64,000 bases of DNA from Mycobacterium sp. ELW1 (GTDB lineage Bacteria; Actinomycetota; Actinomycetes; Mycobacteriales; Mycobacteriaceae). Position 1 is the first letter of the stretch. The number at the start of each line of letters is the position of its first letter. The notes under the pieces were generated by a model, which was not told the origin of the DNA, searched no databases, and saw only the letters and a list, made by a program, of their open reading frames with translations. Shown here one piece after another: positions 43,871-55,694 of the stretch. The stretch spans positions 744,001-808,000 of the forward strand of contig NZ_CP032155.1 of NCBI RefSeq assembly GCF_008329905.1. The letters are read 5' to 3'. The translations under genes and the position numbers were made by a program.

Positions 43871-45865
43871 TCAGCCCAGCATTCGATGCAGGAACGAGTA
43901 GCTCAGCGCGGACTTGAACGCCGTCTGCGCGTTGTCGGCCGCCCCGGCATGGCCACCCTCGATGTTCTCGTAGTACCAGACCGGATGCCCGGCTGCCTCG
44001 AGCGCGGCCGTCATCTTGCGGGCGTGGCCGGGGTGCACCCGATCATCACGCGTCGACGTGGTGATCAGCACCGGGGGATACCGCTTGTCGGGCGAAATGT
44101 TCTGGTAGGGCGAGTATTCCGAGATGAATGCCCAGTCCTCGGGTTCGTCCGGATCGCCGTACTCGGCCACCCACGACGCGCCGGCCAGCAGTAGATGGAA
44201 CCGCTTCATGTCCAGCAGCGGCACCTGGCACACCAGCGCACCGAAAAGCTGCGGGTACTTGGTCAGCATGATGCCCATCAGCAGGCCGCCGTTGCTGCCA
44301 CCCTGTGCACCCAGCTGTTCGACGGTGGTAATACCGCGGGCGACGAGATCGCTTGCCACCGCGGCGAAGTCCTCGGCTACCTTGTGCCGGCCCTCCCGCA
44401 TGGCCTGGGTGTGCCAGCCCGGGCCGTACTCTCCGCCGCCGCGGATGTTCGCCAACACATACGTGCCGCCCCGTGACAGCCACAGCCGGCCCAGCACCCC
44501 GTCGTAGCCGGGAGTCCGTGACACCTCGAAGCCGCCGTAGCCACCCAGGAGCGTCGGGCTCGGCGCCCCGTCGTGCTTGTGCCCAACGACGAAGTAGGGG
44601 ATGGCCGTGCCGTCGTCGGAGGTGGCGAAGTGCTGGGAGACCTCCAAGTCGGTGGCGTCGAAGAACGATGGCGCCCGCTTGATCTCGGTGAGCTCGCCGC
44701 CCGCCGTGCCGTGCAGCAGTCGCGACGGCGTGATGAAATCGCTGGAATCCAAGAAGATTTCGTCGCCGTCTGGATCGGTGGCAACGATGACGGTGTTGTC
44801 CCCGACGCCCGCGACGGGTTCACGGGTCCAGGATCCCGGTGTCACGATCTCGACCCGACTGGCGACATCGACCAGACTCACCAGCAGCAGGCGATCGAGA
44901 GTCCACGAGTATTGGTGCAGGCTGGAATGCTCGTCAGGTTCGAATACAACCGCTAATTCGGCTGTCCCCGCCAGGAATTCGTCGTAACCGGCGGCCAGCA
45001 GCGACCCGGCGCGGTATGAGGCGGTGCCAGTGTCCCAGTCGCTGCGCAGTTCGATCAGCAGCCACTCACGGTGGATGGACACGCTGGCGTCGGTCGGGGC
45101 GTCGATGCGGATCAACTCGCCGGCGCGGAGCTCGTACACCTGATCGTTGAAGAAGTCGATGGCGCGGTGCAGCATCGTGCGCTCGTAGCCAGGTGTGCGG
45201 TCCACCGATGCCCCGACGATCACGTCGGTGACGGGTCCGGTGAACACCGTCTCCGCCTCGGCCAGCGGCTGACCGCGGCGCCACCGCTTGACCACCCGCG
45301 GATAGCCGGACTCGGTCATCGAATCAGGTCCGAAGTCGGTTCCCACCAGGACGGTGTCGTGGTCTTCCCATGACACCTGCGACTTGGCCTCTGGGAGTGC
45401 GAACCCGCCACCGACGAATTGTCTTGTCACCATGTCGAATTCACGCACGATTGCCGCGTCCGAGCCGCCCGGTGACAGGCTGACCAGAGCCCGCGTGTAA
45501 TCCGGTTCGATGACGTCGGCGCCCGCCCACACCCACTTCTCGCCGTCGGCGGCGGCGAGTGCGTCGACGTCGATGATCACGTCCCAGTCGGGATCCTCGG
45601 TCAGGTAGCTCTCCAGTGTGGTCCGCTGCCACAGCCCCCTCGGGTTCTCGGCGTCGCGCCAGAAGTTGTACAGAAACTCGCCGCGCCGCCGCACGTACGG
45701 AATACGGGCATCGGTGTCGAGAACCTCCAACGCCTCGGCGCGCATCTCCTCGAACCTCTCGTCGCTGAATTCGGCGACAGTCGGCTCGTTGTGCTTGCGC
45801 ACCCACGCGAGCTGCTCGTCACCAGCGATTTCTTCGAGCCAGAGGTAAGGGTCGTCAGAGGCCAT
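43871..45865 (-). CDS. Prolyl oligopeptidase family S9A peptidase (Rv0457c-like)
   Basis: 664 residues: N-terminal cap (MASDDPYLWLEEIAGDEQLA), seven-bladed propeller, and an alpha/beta-hydrolase domain with nucleophile S524 in GAQGGSNGGLLMG. Asp is in TSTRDDRVHPGHARK and His in IEGGHAGAAD. It cleaves short proline-containing peptides in the cytoplasm or periplasm; no signal peptide is visible. The position matches M. tuberculosis Rv0457c, though Rv0458-like genes here are separated by a 5-kb insertion (45.9-51 kb). Confidence 0.93.
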   Translation of the reverse strand: MASDDPYLWLEEIAGDEQLAWVRKHNEPTVAEFSDERFEEMRAEALEVLDTDARIPYVRRRGEFLYNFWRDAENPRGLWQRTTLESYLTEDPDWDVIIDVDALAAADGEKWVWAGADVIEPDYTRALVSLSPGGSDAAIVREFDMVTRQFVGGGFALPEAKSQVSWEDHDTVLVGTDFGPDSMTESGYPRVVKRWRRGQPLAEAETVFTGPVTDVIVGASVDRTPGYERTMLHRAIDFFNDQVYELRAGELIRIDAPTDASVSIHREWLLIELRSDWDTGTASYRAGSLLAAGYDEFLAGTAELAVVFEPDEHSSLHQYSWTLDRLLLVSLVDVASRVEIVTPGSWTREPVAGVGDNTVIVATDPDGDEIFLDSSDFITPSRLLHGTAGGELTEIKRAPSFFDATDLEVSQHFATSDDGTAIPYFVVGHKHDGAPSPTLLGGYGGFEVSRTPGYDGVLGRLWLSRGGTYVLANIRGGGEYGPGWHTQAMREGRHKVAEDFAAVASDLVARGITTVEQLGAQGGSNGGLLMGIMLTKYPQLFGALVCQVPLLDMKRFHLLLAGASWVAEYGDPDEPEDWAFISEYSPYQNISPDKRYPPVLITTSTRDDRVHPGHARKMTAALEAAGHPVWYYENIEGGHAGAADNAQTAFKSALSYSFLHRMLG

Positions 45866-45889
45866 GCCTCCATTCTGCTTGCGTCGCCC

Positions 45890-47722
45890 TCAGCTCAGGT
45901 GATGCACCTCCTGCAGCCCGTACACCGGAGTGGGAATTCCTTCGTAGCGAGCCTTGAGCTGCAGCGCCAGATACAGCGAATAATGCCGAGACTGGTGCAG
46001 ATTGCCGCCGTGGAACCAGAGGTTCTCCTGCTGGGTCGGCTTCCACATGTTGCGCTGCTCGCCCTCCCAGGGGCCGGGGTCCTTCGGAGTGTCCGAGCCC
46101 AACCCCCACACCTTGCCGACTTTGTCGGCCACCTCCTGGCCGATCAGGTCCGCCGCCCACCCGTTCATCGAGCCGTATCCGGTCGCGTAGACCACCACGT
46201 CGGCCGGTAGTTCGGTGCCGTCGGCGAGCACCACCGAGTTCTCGGTGAGCCGATCGACCTGGCCGTGGGCCAGCTTGATTCTGCCGTCGGCCACCAGGTC
46301 ACACGCGCCGACGTCGATGTAGTAGCCGGAGCCGCGGCGCAGGTACTTCATGAATAGTCCGGAACCGTCTGCGCCCCAGTCCAATTCGAAGCCGGCTGCC
46401 TCGAGCCTGGCGTAGAACTCCTTGTCCAGCTCCCGCATCTGGTCGTACAGCGGGATCTGGAACTCGTGCATGATCCGATACGGCAGCGACGCGAACGTGA
46501 GGTCGGCCTTCTCGGTGGTCATTCCTGCCGCCAGCGCGCGTTCGGAATACAAATCGCCAAGGCCGATGTCCATCAACGTGTCCGACTTGACGATGTGCGT
46601 CGACGATCGCTGCACCATCGTCACGTCGACACCGTTCTCGTACAGCGCTTTGCAGATGTCGTGCGCAGAGTTGTTCGAGCCGATCACCACAGCCTTCTTG
46701 CCCACATAGGGATCAGGGCCGGGGTGGGCGCTGGAGTGATGCTGATCGCCGCGGAAGATGTCCTGACCCGGCAGCACGGGCACATGGGGTTTGCCCGACA
46801 TGCCCGTCGCGAGCACCAGGTGGGTGGGGTGCAGGGTGAGCCGCTCACCGTCGCGGTCGACCTCGACGGTCCACTGCTTGTCCGCCTCGTCGAAGGTTGC
46901 CGACAGGCACGTGGTTTTCGGCCAGTACGGCACCTCCATCACCCGGGTGTAGAACTCCAGCCAGTCGCCGATCTTGTCCTTGGGCGCGAAGACCGGCCAG
47001 TTCTGCGGGAACGGCAGGTACGGCAGGTGGTCGTACCAGACCGGGTCGTGCAGGCACAGTGACTTGTACCGCTTGCGCCACTGGTCCCCGGGCCGCTCGT
47101 GGCGGTCGACGACGATGGCGGGCACCCCGAGCTGACGCAGTCGCGCACCCAGTGCGATCCCGCCCTGACCGCCACCGATGACCAGCGTGTAGGGCTGCAC
47201 CGTGCGGCCCAGCTGGGCTTCCTCCTCGGCGCGCTTCTCCGCCCACGACCGGGCATCGGGGTCGTCGCCGTGAACCGCACCCAGTACCCGGGAGGCTCCC
47301 TTGCGCTCCTCGTGTCCGGTGAGCTCTTGCAGCGCGGTCAGCAGCGTCCACGCCTCATCCGTCCCTGAGTCGCTTCGAAGGCGCAGGTGTCCGACACCGC
47401 GTCCCGCGCCGGTCTCGAACTCGATGAACGCCGACGTGACATCGCCATCGGACGTGGGTTCCTCACGAGTACGGAAACCGGACGGGTCGGTCTCCGACAG
47501 CCGGGCGCCGAGCATGTCGGCGATCCGGTCGCGGCCCTCCATCGTCTTGATGTTCCAGGTGAACGACACCAGGTCACGCCAGAAGCTGTCGACGGCGAAC
47601 ATGCCGGCCACCCGCTCGACGTCGCGGTCGGCCAGTGCGGCTTCGAAGGCGGCGAGCCAAGCGTCGACGCGCTGCTGCGGTGTCACATCGCCGGCGGTCT
47701 GAGGTTCCAATGTTGAAGTCAT
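45890..47722 (-). CDS. Flavin monooxygenase with N-terminal NTF2-like domain
   Basis: 610 residues. Residues ~15-150 form a SnoaL/NTF2-like domain (VDAWLAAFEAALADRDVERV). From ~175 comes the FAD site VIGGGQGGIALGARL, HERPGDQWRKRYKSLCLHDP, the NADPH site AVVIGSNNSAHDICKAL and VVYATGYGSMNG at the C-terminus. This is the group of flavin monooxygenases acting on ketones, amines or S compounds. ATG 47722 was chosen because the frame upstream runs into the shared promoter. Divergent from the butanediol dehydrogenase (116 bp). Confidence 0.9.
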   Translation of the reverse strand: MTSTLEPQTAGDVTPQQRVDAWLAAFEAALADRDVERVAGMFAVDSFWRDLVSFTWNIKTMEGRDRIADMLGARLSETDPSGFRTREEPTSDGDVTSAFIEFETGAGRGVGHLRLRSDSGTDEAWTLLTALQELTGHEERKGASRVLGAVHGDDPDARSWAEKRAEEEAQLGRTVQPYTLVIGGGQGGIALGARLRQLGVPAIVVDRHERPGDQWRKRYKSLCLHDPVWYDHLPYLPFPQNWPVFAPKDKIGDWLEFYTRVMEVPYWPKTTCLSATFDEADKQWTVEVDRDGERLTLHPTHLVLATGMSGKPHVPVLPGQDIFRGDQHHSSAHPGPDPYVGKKAVVIGSNNSAHDICKALYENGVDVTMVQRSSTHIVKSDTLMDIGLGDLYSERALAAGMTTEKADLTFASLPYRIMHEFQIPLYDQMRELDKEFYARLEAAGFELDWGADGSGLFMKYLRRGSGYYIDVGACDLVADGRIKLAHGQVDRLTENSVVLADGTELPADVVVYATGYGSMNGWAADLIGQEVADKVGKVWGLGSDTPKDPGPWEGEQRNMWKPTQQENLWFHGGNLHQSRHYSLYLALQLKARYEGIPTPVYGLQEVHHLS

Positions 47723-47757
47723 GTGAGCTACACCACACCTGTGGCGCGGGGTCTGGC

Positions 47758-47805
47758 AAGAGTTGCGAACCGTTGCAACGCCATGTGCAACCCCCTGCAA
47801 CTCTT
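47758..47805. promoter_or_regulatory. Cluster of GTTGCAAC half-sites in divergent promoter
   Basis: AAGAGTTGC (47758-47766) and GCAACTCTT (47797-47805) form a perfect 9-bp inverted repeat. Inside lie the palindrome CGTTGCAACG (47771-47780) and a further TGTGCAAC. Four TTGC/GCAA half-sites within 48 bp, between the flavin monooxygenase and butanediol dehydrogenase genes, suggest an operator, perhaps for the GAF regulator at 49691. Confidence 0.6.
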
Positions 47806-47838
47806 TCGGATGTGGTCGCCGTCACATAGAACTGCTGC

Positions 47839-48891
47839 ATGAAGGCAGCTGTGTACTACGGACCGAACAAGATCGAGATCGACGACGTCGCCGAACCCGA
47901 CCCCGGGCCGGGCACCGTCAAACTGAAAGTCGGCTTCAACGGGATCTGTGGCACCGACCTGCACGAGTACTACGCCGGGCCGATCTTCATCCCGACCCAG
48001 CCGCATCCACTGACCGCCGCCGAACTGCCGCTCACCATCGGGCACGAATTCTCGGGCACCATCACCGCGGTCGGCGACGGGGTGACGGGATGGGTAGAGG
48101 GCGACCGCGTGGCCGTCGAACCCATCTACAAATGCGGCCACTGTGCACCGTGCCGCGCAGGCAATTACAACGTCTGCCAGCAGATCGGCTTCCACGGTTT
48201 GATGTCCGACGGCGGGATGGCCGAGTACACGGTGGTGCCGACCAGCATGCTGCACAAGCTGCCCGGCAACGTCTCGCTGGAACTCGGGGCGCTCGTCGAG
48301 CCGATGTCGGTGGCGTACCACGCCGCCACCCTCGGCGACGTACGCCCCGGCGACACCGCGATGGTGTTCGGTGCCGGGCCGATCGGGATAGGGCTGTGGT
48401 TCGCGTTGCGCGGCAAGGGACTTGACGACGTCCTTGTCGTCGAACCCTCTCCGACCCGGCGTGCCGCCATCGAGGCGCTGGGCGCGAGCACCCTGGACCC
48501 AGCCGCCCTCGACGTCACCGGCTTCATCGCCGAGCACACCGGCGGACGCGGGGCCGATGCGGTGTTCGATGCCGCCGGTGTCGCCCCCGCAGTGGCGACG
48601 GCGCTGGCCTGCGTAGGGTCCCGCAAACCCATGGTCAGTGTCGCGATCTATGAAAAGCCGCTGGAGACACCACTTCTCAATCTGGTGATGAACGAGTCCC
48701 GCATCCAGGGATCACTGTGCTACACCGGTGCCGACTTCGAGGCCGTCATCGCGCTGATGGCCGACGGCAAGTACGACACCACCGGTTGGGTGACCAGGAT
48801 CCCGATCGACGACGTAGTCGACGAGGGATTCGAGGCGCTGCACGCCGGCACCAAGATGAAAGTGCTCGTCGACCCGAACGGAGAATCATGA
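47839..48891 (+). CDS. 2,3-butanediol dehydrogenase, zinc MDR family
   Basis: 350 residues. Catalytic zinc: Cys in GICGTDLHEYY and GHEFSG. Structural zinc: C-x-x-C-x-x-C and a later Cys in CGHCAPCRAGNYNVC. Cofactor motif VFGAGPIGIGLW. The G-I-C-G-T-D-L-H-E-Y motif is typical of (R,R)-butanediol dehydrogenases, which interconvert acetoin and 2,3-butanediol. It overlaps the next SDR gene (ATGA), an acetoin/diacetyl reductase, so the pair fits acetoin or related vicinal diol/ketone metabolism. Confidence 0.86.
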   Translation: MKAAVYYGPNKIEIDDVAEPDPGPGTVKLKVGFNGICGTDLHEYYAGPIFIPTQPHPLTAAELPLTIGHEFSGTITAVGDGVTGWVEGDRVAVEPIYKCGHCAPCRAGNYNVCQQIGFHGLMSDGGMAEYTVVPTSMLHKLPGNVSLELGALVEPMSVAYHAATLGDVRPGDTAMVFGAGPIGIGLWFALRGKGLDDVLVVEPSPTRRAAIEALGASTLDPAALDVTGFIAEHTGGRGADAVFDAAGVAPAVATALACVGSRKPMVSVAIYEKPLETPLLNLVMNESRIQGSLCYTGADFEAVIALMADGKYDTTGWVTRIPIDDVVDEGFEALHAGTKMKVLVDPNGES

Positions 48892-49667
48892 GCCTGAACG
48901 GAAAGGTCGCGCTGGTCACCGGCGCGGCACGAGGCATCGGACGCGGCATCGCGCTGCGGCTCGCCCGCGACGGCGCTGACCTGGCCCTGGTCGACGTGCG
49001 ACCGGACGGTATCGACACCGTCGCCAACGAGATCAGCGAGATCGGCTGCAAAGTAACCACATTCGTGGCCGACGTCAGCGACCGGCCACAAGTCTTCGCC
49101 GCCGTCGACCATGCCGCGTCGGCGCTCGGCGGCTTCGACATCATGGTCAACAACGCCGGGATAGCCCTGGTCGTCCCGATCGCCGACGTCACCCCCGAAC
49201 AGATCGAGAAGCTCTGGGCGATCAACGTCAACGGCGTGCTGTGGGGCACCCAGGCAGCGGTCGCCATGTTCAGACAGAACGGCACCAAGGGAAAGATCAT
49301 CAATGCTTCCTCGATCGCCGGCCATGACGGCTTCGCGATGCTCGGCGCCTACAGCGCCTCCAAGTTCGCCGTACGTGCGCTGACCCAGGCCGCCGCCAAG
49401 GAACACGCCGCCGACGGCATCACCGTCAACGCGTACTGCCCGGGTGTGGTCGGCACCGATATGTGGGTGGAGATCGACAAGCGGTTCGCCGAACTGACCG
49501 GAGCGGCCGAAGGCGAGACCTACGAGAAGTTCGTCGGTGGTATCGCGCTGGGCCGCGCGGAAACCCCCGATGACGTGGCGGGCTTCGTCTCGTATCTGGC
49601 CGGCCCGGACGCCGATTACATGACCGGCCAGTCGGGTCTGATCGACGGCGGCCTGGTTTACCGCTGA
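48888..49667 (+). CDS. Acetoin/diacetyl reductase-like SDR
   Basis: 259 residues, classical SDR: TGAARGIG, NNAGIALVVPIAD, catalytic S in INASSIAGHDG and Y-x-x-x-K in YSASKFA, VNAYCPGVVGTDMW and a C-terminal GQSGLIDGGLVYR. Resembles diacetyl/acetoin (S-specific) reductases. 4-bp overlap with the butanediol dehydrogenase. Followed 23 bp later by a GAF-domain regulator. An alternative is another small alpha-hydroxyketone. Confidence 0.87.
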   Translation: MSLNGKVALVTGAARGIGRGIALRLARDGADLALVDVRPDGIDTVANEISEIGCKVTTFVADVSDRPQVFAAVDHAASALGGFDIMVNNAGIALVVPIADVTPEQIEKLWAINVNGVLWGTQAAVAMFRQNGTKGKIINASSIAGHDGFAMLGAYSASKFAVRALTQAAAKEHAADGITVNAYCPGVVGTDMWVEIDKRFAELTGAAEGETYEKFVGGIALGRAETPDDVAGFVSYLAGPDADYMTGQSGLIDGGLVYR

Positions 49668-49690
49668 GATGCGGAGCACAATCGGCAGTA

Positions 49691-50980
49691 ATGCAAGGGG
49701 TGTACGTGCCTGAGCCCGCAGTCGCGCTCGGCGAGGACCCGCGCAACTATGCGCGGCTGATGTCGGCTGTCTATGACGCGACGATGGCGGGCCACCGCGC
49801 TCCAGCTCGCCCGCGAGATGTCATCGGCGAATCGTGGCACCGGCTGATGTCCGCCGGTGTCGACCCTGACTGCCGCGCCCAGCCCGTCGTGGAAGCAGGC
49901 GGACTGGAGGCACTGCGCCGGGCGTCCGGGCTGATGGCGGTCCTCGACGAGGTGTCCCGCGGGCTGGAATCCCTCGTCGCCGACGGCACCAACATCCTCG
50001 TCGTCGCCGACGCGCAAGGTCGGGTGCTGTGGCGCTCGGGCTCGCCCGCGGTCCTCAACAACGCCGACCGGCTGGGCTTCATCGAAGGCGCGCACTGGGC
50101 CGAAGGAGAAGTCGGCACCAACGCCATCGGCACCGCGCTGGTGTCCAACCGCGCCGTGCAGGTGTTCTCCGCCGAGCACTTCCTGCGCACCCACCACTCC
50201 TGGACATGTGCGGGCGCACCCATCCGAGACCCGCGAACCGGGCAGGTGATCGGTGTCGTCGACGTATCAGGCCCCGCCGCGACCGTGCACCCGACGACCG
50301 TGGCGCTCGTCGACGCCGTCGCCCGGCTCGCCGAGTCGCACCTGCGCGAACAACACGACCGCACGCTGAACCGCCTGCGCATGGTCGCTGCCCCGATCCT
50401 GGCCCGCATCGGCAAGCCTGCGTTGGCCGTCGACCCCGAGGGCTGGGTGGCGGCCGTCGACTCACTGCCACTGCATCACCGCATCCTGTTGCCCGACGAC
50501 ATCGCGGCAGGCCGCTCGTGGATTCCCACCTTCGGCATCTGCGATATCGACGTGTTGCCCGGCGGTTGGCTGGTTCGTCCGACCGACGACGACGACGCGC
50601 CCGCGTTGGCGCAGGCATCGTTGGACTTGACCGTCGCCGGCGCGCCTGCGTTGGACATGACGGGGCAGTTCGGGCATTGGCGCCACGACGTCTCGCTACG
50701 TCACGCCGAGATCCTGCTGATCCTGGCCCGCGATCCCCGGGGTCGATCGGCGCCCGAGTTGGCCGCAGACCTCTATGGTGATCGTTCCCGGGTCGTCACG
50801 GTGCGCGCCGAATTGTCCCGGCTGCGCAAGCAGTTCGCCGGTCTGCTTGCCGCCCAGCCGTACCGCTTCGCCGGCGGAATCGAGGTGACGGTGCGCTATC
50901 CCGCGGACCTCTCGATGGTGTTGCCTGCGTCGACCGCACCCGCGGTTCGCGCCGTTCGTATCAATGCAAGTGTCTCGTAG
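49691..50980 (+). CDS. AcoR-like GAF-domain transcriptional regulator
   Basis: 429 residues. N-terminal AcoR-like region ([20 protein letters not shown]) and a GAF domain ([40 protein letters not shown]), but no AAA+ sigma-54 domain follows. The C-terminal ~90 residues form a helix-turn-helix ([35 protein letters not shown]). So it is a one-piece sensor regulator working with a different polymerase contact than AcoR/MimR. Likely responds to acetoin or a related compound and controls the dehydrogenases around it. Confidence 0.82.
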   Translation: MQGVYVPEPAVALGEDPRNYARLMSAVYDATMAGHRAPARPRDVIGESWHRLMSAGVDPDCRAQPVVEAGGLEALRRASGLMAVLDEVSRGLESLVADGTNILVVADAQGRVLWRSGSPAVLNNADRLGFIEGAHWAEGEVGTNAIGTALVSNRAVQVFSAEHFLRTHHSWTCAGAPIRDPRTGQVIGVVDVSGPAATVHPTTVALVDAVARLAESHLREQHDRTLNRLRMVAAPILARIGKPALAVDPEGWVAAVDSLPLHHRILLPDDIAAGRSWIPTFGICDIDVLPGGWLVRPTDDDDAPALAQASLDLTVAGAPALDMTGQFGHWRHDVSLRHAEILLILARDPRGRSAPELAADLYGDRSRVVTVRAELSRLRKQFAGLLAAQPYRFAGGIEVTVRYPADLSMVLPASTAPAVRAVRINASVS

Positions 50981-50990
50981 AGGAGTACCT

Positions 50991-52513
<1,523 letters not shown>

Positions 52514-52514
<1 letters not shown>

Positions 52515-53065
52515 TGAGTGATTTCGGCGCGCAAACGAGCGCCCAGCGCACGCAACCGCGCCGGAATGACGAGACGCAGCAGGCGCCGCCGCGGGCATTG
52601 ATCACCGCGGCGGCTGCCGAGCTTGTGCACAGCCTGCAGCAGCGGCACGGGCCGCTGATGTTCCACCAGTCTGGCGGCTGTTGCGACGGGTCGTCGCCGA
52701 TGTGTTACCCGGACGGCGACTTCATCGTCGGTGACCGTGACGTGCTGCTCGGGGTGCTCGAAGGCGCCCCGATCTGGATTTCCGGTCCGCAGTTCGAGAC
52801 CTGGAAGCACACCCAGCTCATCATCGACGTCGTCCCAGGTCGTGGCGGCGGCTTCAGCCTCGAAGCCCCCGAGGGGATGCGCTTCCTCAGCCGCGGTCGG
52901 GCCTTCACCGACGCCGAAAACCGGTTGCTGGCCAGCGATTCTCCGCTGACGGGAGTTGACTACGAGCGCGGTGCGCGCCCGGCTGAACGGGCCGATCTGG
53001 TGGTCGCCGAGGCCGCAGACGCCTGTGCAATCCCTGGTCGGCGCGCCGGAGTCGTTCAGCAATAG
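52514..53065 (+). CDS. DUF779 family protein (Rv0459-like)
   Basis: 183 residues. Conserved core GGCCDGSSPMCYPDGDFIVG and WISGPQFETWKHTQLIIDVV match DUF779, which almost always sits next to an aldehyde dehydrogenase (acetaldehyde dehydrogenase-associated). The cysteine pair and Asp/Gly pattern suggest metal or redox binding, not shown. Overlap TGATG with the dehydrogenase stop. Function unknown, probably in the same aldehyde pathway. Confidence 0.88.
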
Positions 53066-53094
53066 TCCGCGCGACTGCACGTACCCTCATAAGC

Positions 53095-53373
53095 GTGATA
53101 CCCCTGCCTCGGGCATGGCTGCTCACAAGTGCGTTGCTGGTCGGCACAGTGACCGGTCTGGTGGCGGCGGTCGTGGCCACCCTGCTGGTCAAGACACCCG
53201 TCCGCCCTGACCTGGTGGTCGGCTTGGTGGTGGCTGTCCCGAGCGTCATCGGCATGCTGCTGATCCTGTTCTCGGGCCGGCGCTGGATGACGACAGTGGG
53301 GGCGTTCGTCCTGGCGATGGCGCCGGGTTGGCTGGGGGCATTGGTTCTGGTTCAGGTGGTGTCCCATGGCTGA
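53095..53373 (+). CDS. Small membrane protein (Rv0460-like)
   Basis: 92 residues with three hydrophobic helices (WLLTSALLVGTVTGLVAAVV, LVVGLVVAVPSVIGMLLILF, and VGAFVLAMAPGWLGALVLVQ). GTG start at 53095; no catalytic motif. Gene order DUF779, this, next membrane protein, lpdC is as Rv0459-Rv0462. Overlaps the next start by 8 bp. Function unknown. Confidence 0.78.
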   Translation: MIPLPRAWLLTSALLVGTVTGLVAAVVATLLVKTPVRPDLVVGLVVAVPSVIGMLLILFSGRRWMTTVGAFVLAMAPGWLGALVLVQVVSHG

Positions 53374-53920
53374 AAAAACGTCCCTCCCGTCGACTGAGCC
53401 CCACCACGCGCCGATCTTCGACACCGGCCCGCATCCCCACGCGCTCCGGTCGCTGACCGACGAACCCGAGGCCGAAGTCTCGGAGGAGTCCATCGCCTTC
53501 AGTGAGTTGGAGAACTTCGACACCGATGCGTTCCTGCACCGGGTCGAGGGGTCGCTGCACGCCGAGCCGGTGGTCGTGCCGCCCGCCCCGACAGCCGCCG
53601 CCGGCACGTACCAGTACGTGAAGCGGTGGCAGTTCGTGTTCATCGTCGCCGCGGCGTGGGTGCTGGCCGCCGCGGCCGGCCTGGGCTTCTACTTCTGGTG
53701 GTACACCTCCCTGCAGAAGACCCCCGCGGTGTTCTGCGTGCTGATGTACCTCATCGTCTGCTCGGTCGCCAGCATGCTGGTTTCGATGGTGCAGAACCGG
53801 CCACCGGTAACGGCGCTGGCCATCGCGCTGATGTCGGCACCGTTGGCCTCGGTGGCCACCGCCGCGCTGCTACATGGCGCCTACTACTTCGAATGGATTG
53901 CCCGTCCGACGATAGGCTGA
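53366..53920 (+). CDS. Membrane protein with acidic N-terminus (Rv0461-like)
   Basis: 184 residues. The first ~90 are hydrophilic, rich in Pro, Glu and His ([20 protein letters not shown]), and probably cytoplasmic. Two or three transmembrane helices follow ([40 protein letters not shown], and [20 protein letters not shown]). Overlaps the upstream gene by 8 bp and ends 4 bp before lpdC. Function unknown. Confidence 0.8.
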   Translation: MAEKTSLPSTEPHHAPIFDTGPHPHALRSLTDEPEAEVSEESIAFSELENFDTDAFLHRVEGSLHAEPVVVPPAPTAAAGTYQYVKRWQFVFIVAAAWVLAAAAGLGFYFWWYTSLQKTPAVFCVLMYLIVCSVASMLVSMVQNRPPVTALAIALMSAPLASVATAALLHGAYYFEWIARPTIG

Positions 53921-53924
53921 GGTC

Positions 53925-55319
53925 GTGACTCACTATGACGTCGTCGTTGTCGGAGCCGGTCCCGGCGGATACGTCGCGGCGATCCGCGCGGCACAGCTCG
54001 GACTGAACACCGCCATCATCGAACCCAAGTATTGGGGCGGAGTCTGCCTCAATGTCGGCTGCATCCCGTCGAAGGCGTTGCTGCGTAATGCCGAGCTGGC
54101 CCACATCTTCACCAAGGACGCCAAGACGTTCGGCATCAGCGGAGAGGCCACCTTCGATTACGGAGTCGCCTTCGACCGCAGCCGCAAGGTCGCCGACGGC
54201 CGCGTCGCCGGCGTGCACTTCCTGATGAAAAAGAACAAGATCACCGAGATCCACGGCTACGGGAAGTTCACCGGGCCCAACAGCATCGACGTCGATCTCA
54301 ACGACGGCGGAACCGAGAAGGTCGAGTTCGACAACGCGATCATCGCGACCGGCTCGAGTACCCGGCTGGTCCCGGGCACCTCGCTGTCGAAGAACGTCGT
54401 CACCTACGAGGAGCAGATCCTGTCCCGGGAGCTGCCCAAGTCGATCATCATCGCCGGCGCCGGCGCGATCGGCATGGAGTTCGCCTACGTCATGAAGAAC
54501 TACGGCGTCGACGTCACCATCGTCGAATTCCTGCCGCGTGCGCTGCCCAACGAGGACGCCGAGGTCTCCAAGGAGATCGAGAAGCAATACAAGAAACTCG
54601 GCGTCAAGATCCTCACCGGCACCAAGGTGGAGTCCATTGACGACGACGGGTCGACAGTGACCGTCGTGGTCAGCAAGGACGGCAAGACCGAGGAACTGAA
54701 GGCCGACAAGGTCATGCAGGCCATCGGTTTCGCCCCGAATGTCGACGGCTTCGGGCTGGACAAGACGGGCGTCGAGCTGACCGACCGCAAGGCGATCGGG
54801 ATCGACGACTACATGCGCACCAACGTGCCGCACATCTACGCCATCGGCGACGTCACCGCCAAGCTGCAGCTCGCCCACGTCGCCGAGGCGATGGGTGTGG
54901 TGGCCGCCGAGACCATCGCCGGCGCCGAGACGCTGGCGCTCGGTGACTACCGGATGCTGCCACGGGCGACGTTCTGCCAGCCGCAGGTGGCCAGCTTCGG
55001 CCTCACCGAGCAGCAGGCCCGCGACGAGGGCTACGACGTGAAGGTGGCCAAGTTCCCGTTCACCGCCAACGGCAAGGCGCACGGGCTGGGCGACCCGACC
55101 GGCTTCGTCAAGGTCATCGCCGATGCCAAGTACGGCGAGCTCCTCGGCGGGCACTTGATCGGGCACGACGTCTCCGAGCTCCTGCCGGAGCTGACCCTGG
55201 CGCAGAAGTGGGATCTGACCGTCAACGAGCTGACCCGCAACGTGCACACCCATCCGACGCTGTCGGAGGCACTCCAGGAATGCTTCCACGGTCTCGCCGG
55301 CCACATGATCAACTTTTGA
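53925..55319 (+). CDS. lpdC: Dihydrolipoamide dehydrogenase
   Basis: 464 residues, identical in length to M. tuberculosis LpdC (Rv0462). FAD motif [10 protein letters not shown], redox disulfide C41-C46 in [16 protein letters not shown] site [11 protein letters not shown], and catalytic His-Glu in HTHPTLSEA near the C-terminus. E3 component of pyruvate, 2-oxoglutarate and branched-chain dehydrogenase complexes, and in mycobacteria also part of the peroxynitrite reductase. GTG start at 53925. The stop overlaps the next gene's probable TTG. Confidence 0.97.
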   Translation: MTHYDVVVVGAGPGGYVAAIRAAQLGLNTAIIEPKYWGGVCLNVGCIPSKALLRNAELAHIFTKDAKTFGISGEATFDYGVAFDRSRKVADGRVAGVHFLMKKNKITEIHGYGKFTGPNSIDVDLNDGGTEKVEFDNAIIATGSSTRLVPGTSLSKNVVTYEEQILSRELPKSIIIAGAGAIGMEFAYVMKNYGVDVTIVEFLPRALPNEDAEVSKEIEKQYKKLGVKILTGTKVESIDDDGSTVTVVVSKDGKTEELKADKVMQAIGFAPNVDGFGLDKTGVELTDRKAIGIDDYMRTNVPHIYAIGDVTAKLQLAHVAEAMGVVAAETIAGAETLALGDYRMLPRATFCQPQVASFGLTEQQARDEGYDVKVAKFPFTANGKAHGLGDPTGFVKVIADAKYGELLGGHLIGHDVSELLPELTLAQKWDLTVNELTRNVHTHPTLSEALQECFHGLAGHMINF

Positions 55320-55585
55320 GACCGACGCTGATCGCCGGTATCGGCGGAATCGTGCTCGGCCACATCCTGTGGCTGATCGGCATCTCGTTGGCGACCAACG
55401 GGCAGGACGTCAGCTCCTGGGTGCTGATCCTGTCGGCGGTGATCCTCGTGGTCGCCGCGGTCGTCGGCTATCTGGCCTGGCGGGCGTATCAGCGTAAGCG
55501 CATGGTGTTGGCGGCTTTTCTGGGCTGCGTGCCGGTCTCGCCGGTGATCTTCACGCTGATCGTTCTCGGTGTCACCTACCTGTAA
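55316..55585 (+). CDS. Small membrane protein (Rv0463-like)
   Basis: 89 residues with three helices ([40 protein letters not shown], and [20 protein letters not shown]). TTG start overlapping the lpdC stop (TTGA at 55316-55319) is the only start that keeps the first helix. Matches the position and size of Rv0463. Function unknown. Confidence 0.75.
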   Translation: MRPTLIAGIGGIVLGHILWLIGISLATNGQDVSSWVLILSAVILVVAAVVGYLAWRAYQRKRMVLAAFLGCVPVSPVIFTLIVLGVTYL

Positions 55586-55694
55586 GCGGTCTTTGCCAGC
55601 TGTTCGTCAGGTCGGTTTCAGGCTGCCTCAAGCATCGCGGTGTCGACTTCCTAACAGCCGGTGCCAGACAGGCTCCGGCTACAAGGGGGTTGTC

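Noticed and set aside
53751..55304. 517-codon frame antisense to lpdC
   Set aside because: Shadow frame; composition (Gly, Asp, Leu, His repeats) is not protein-like.
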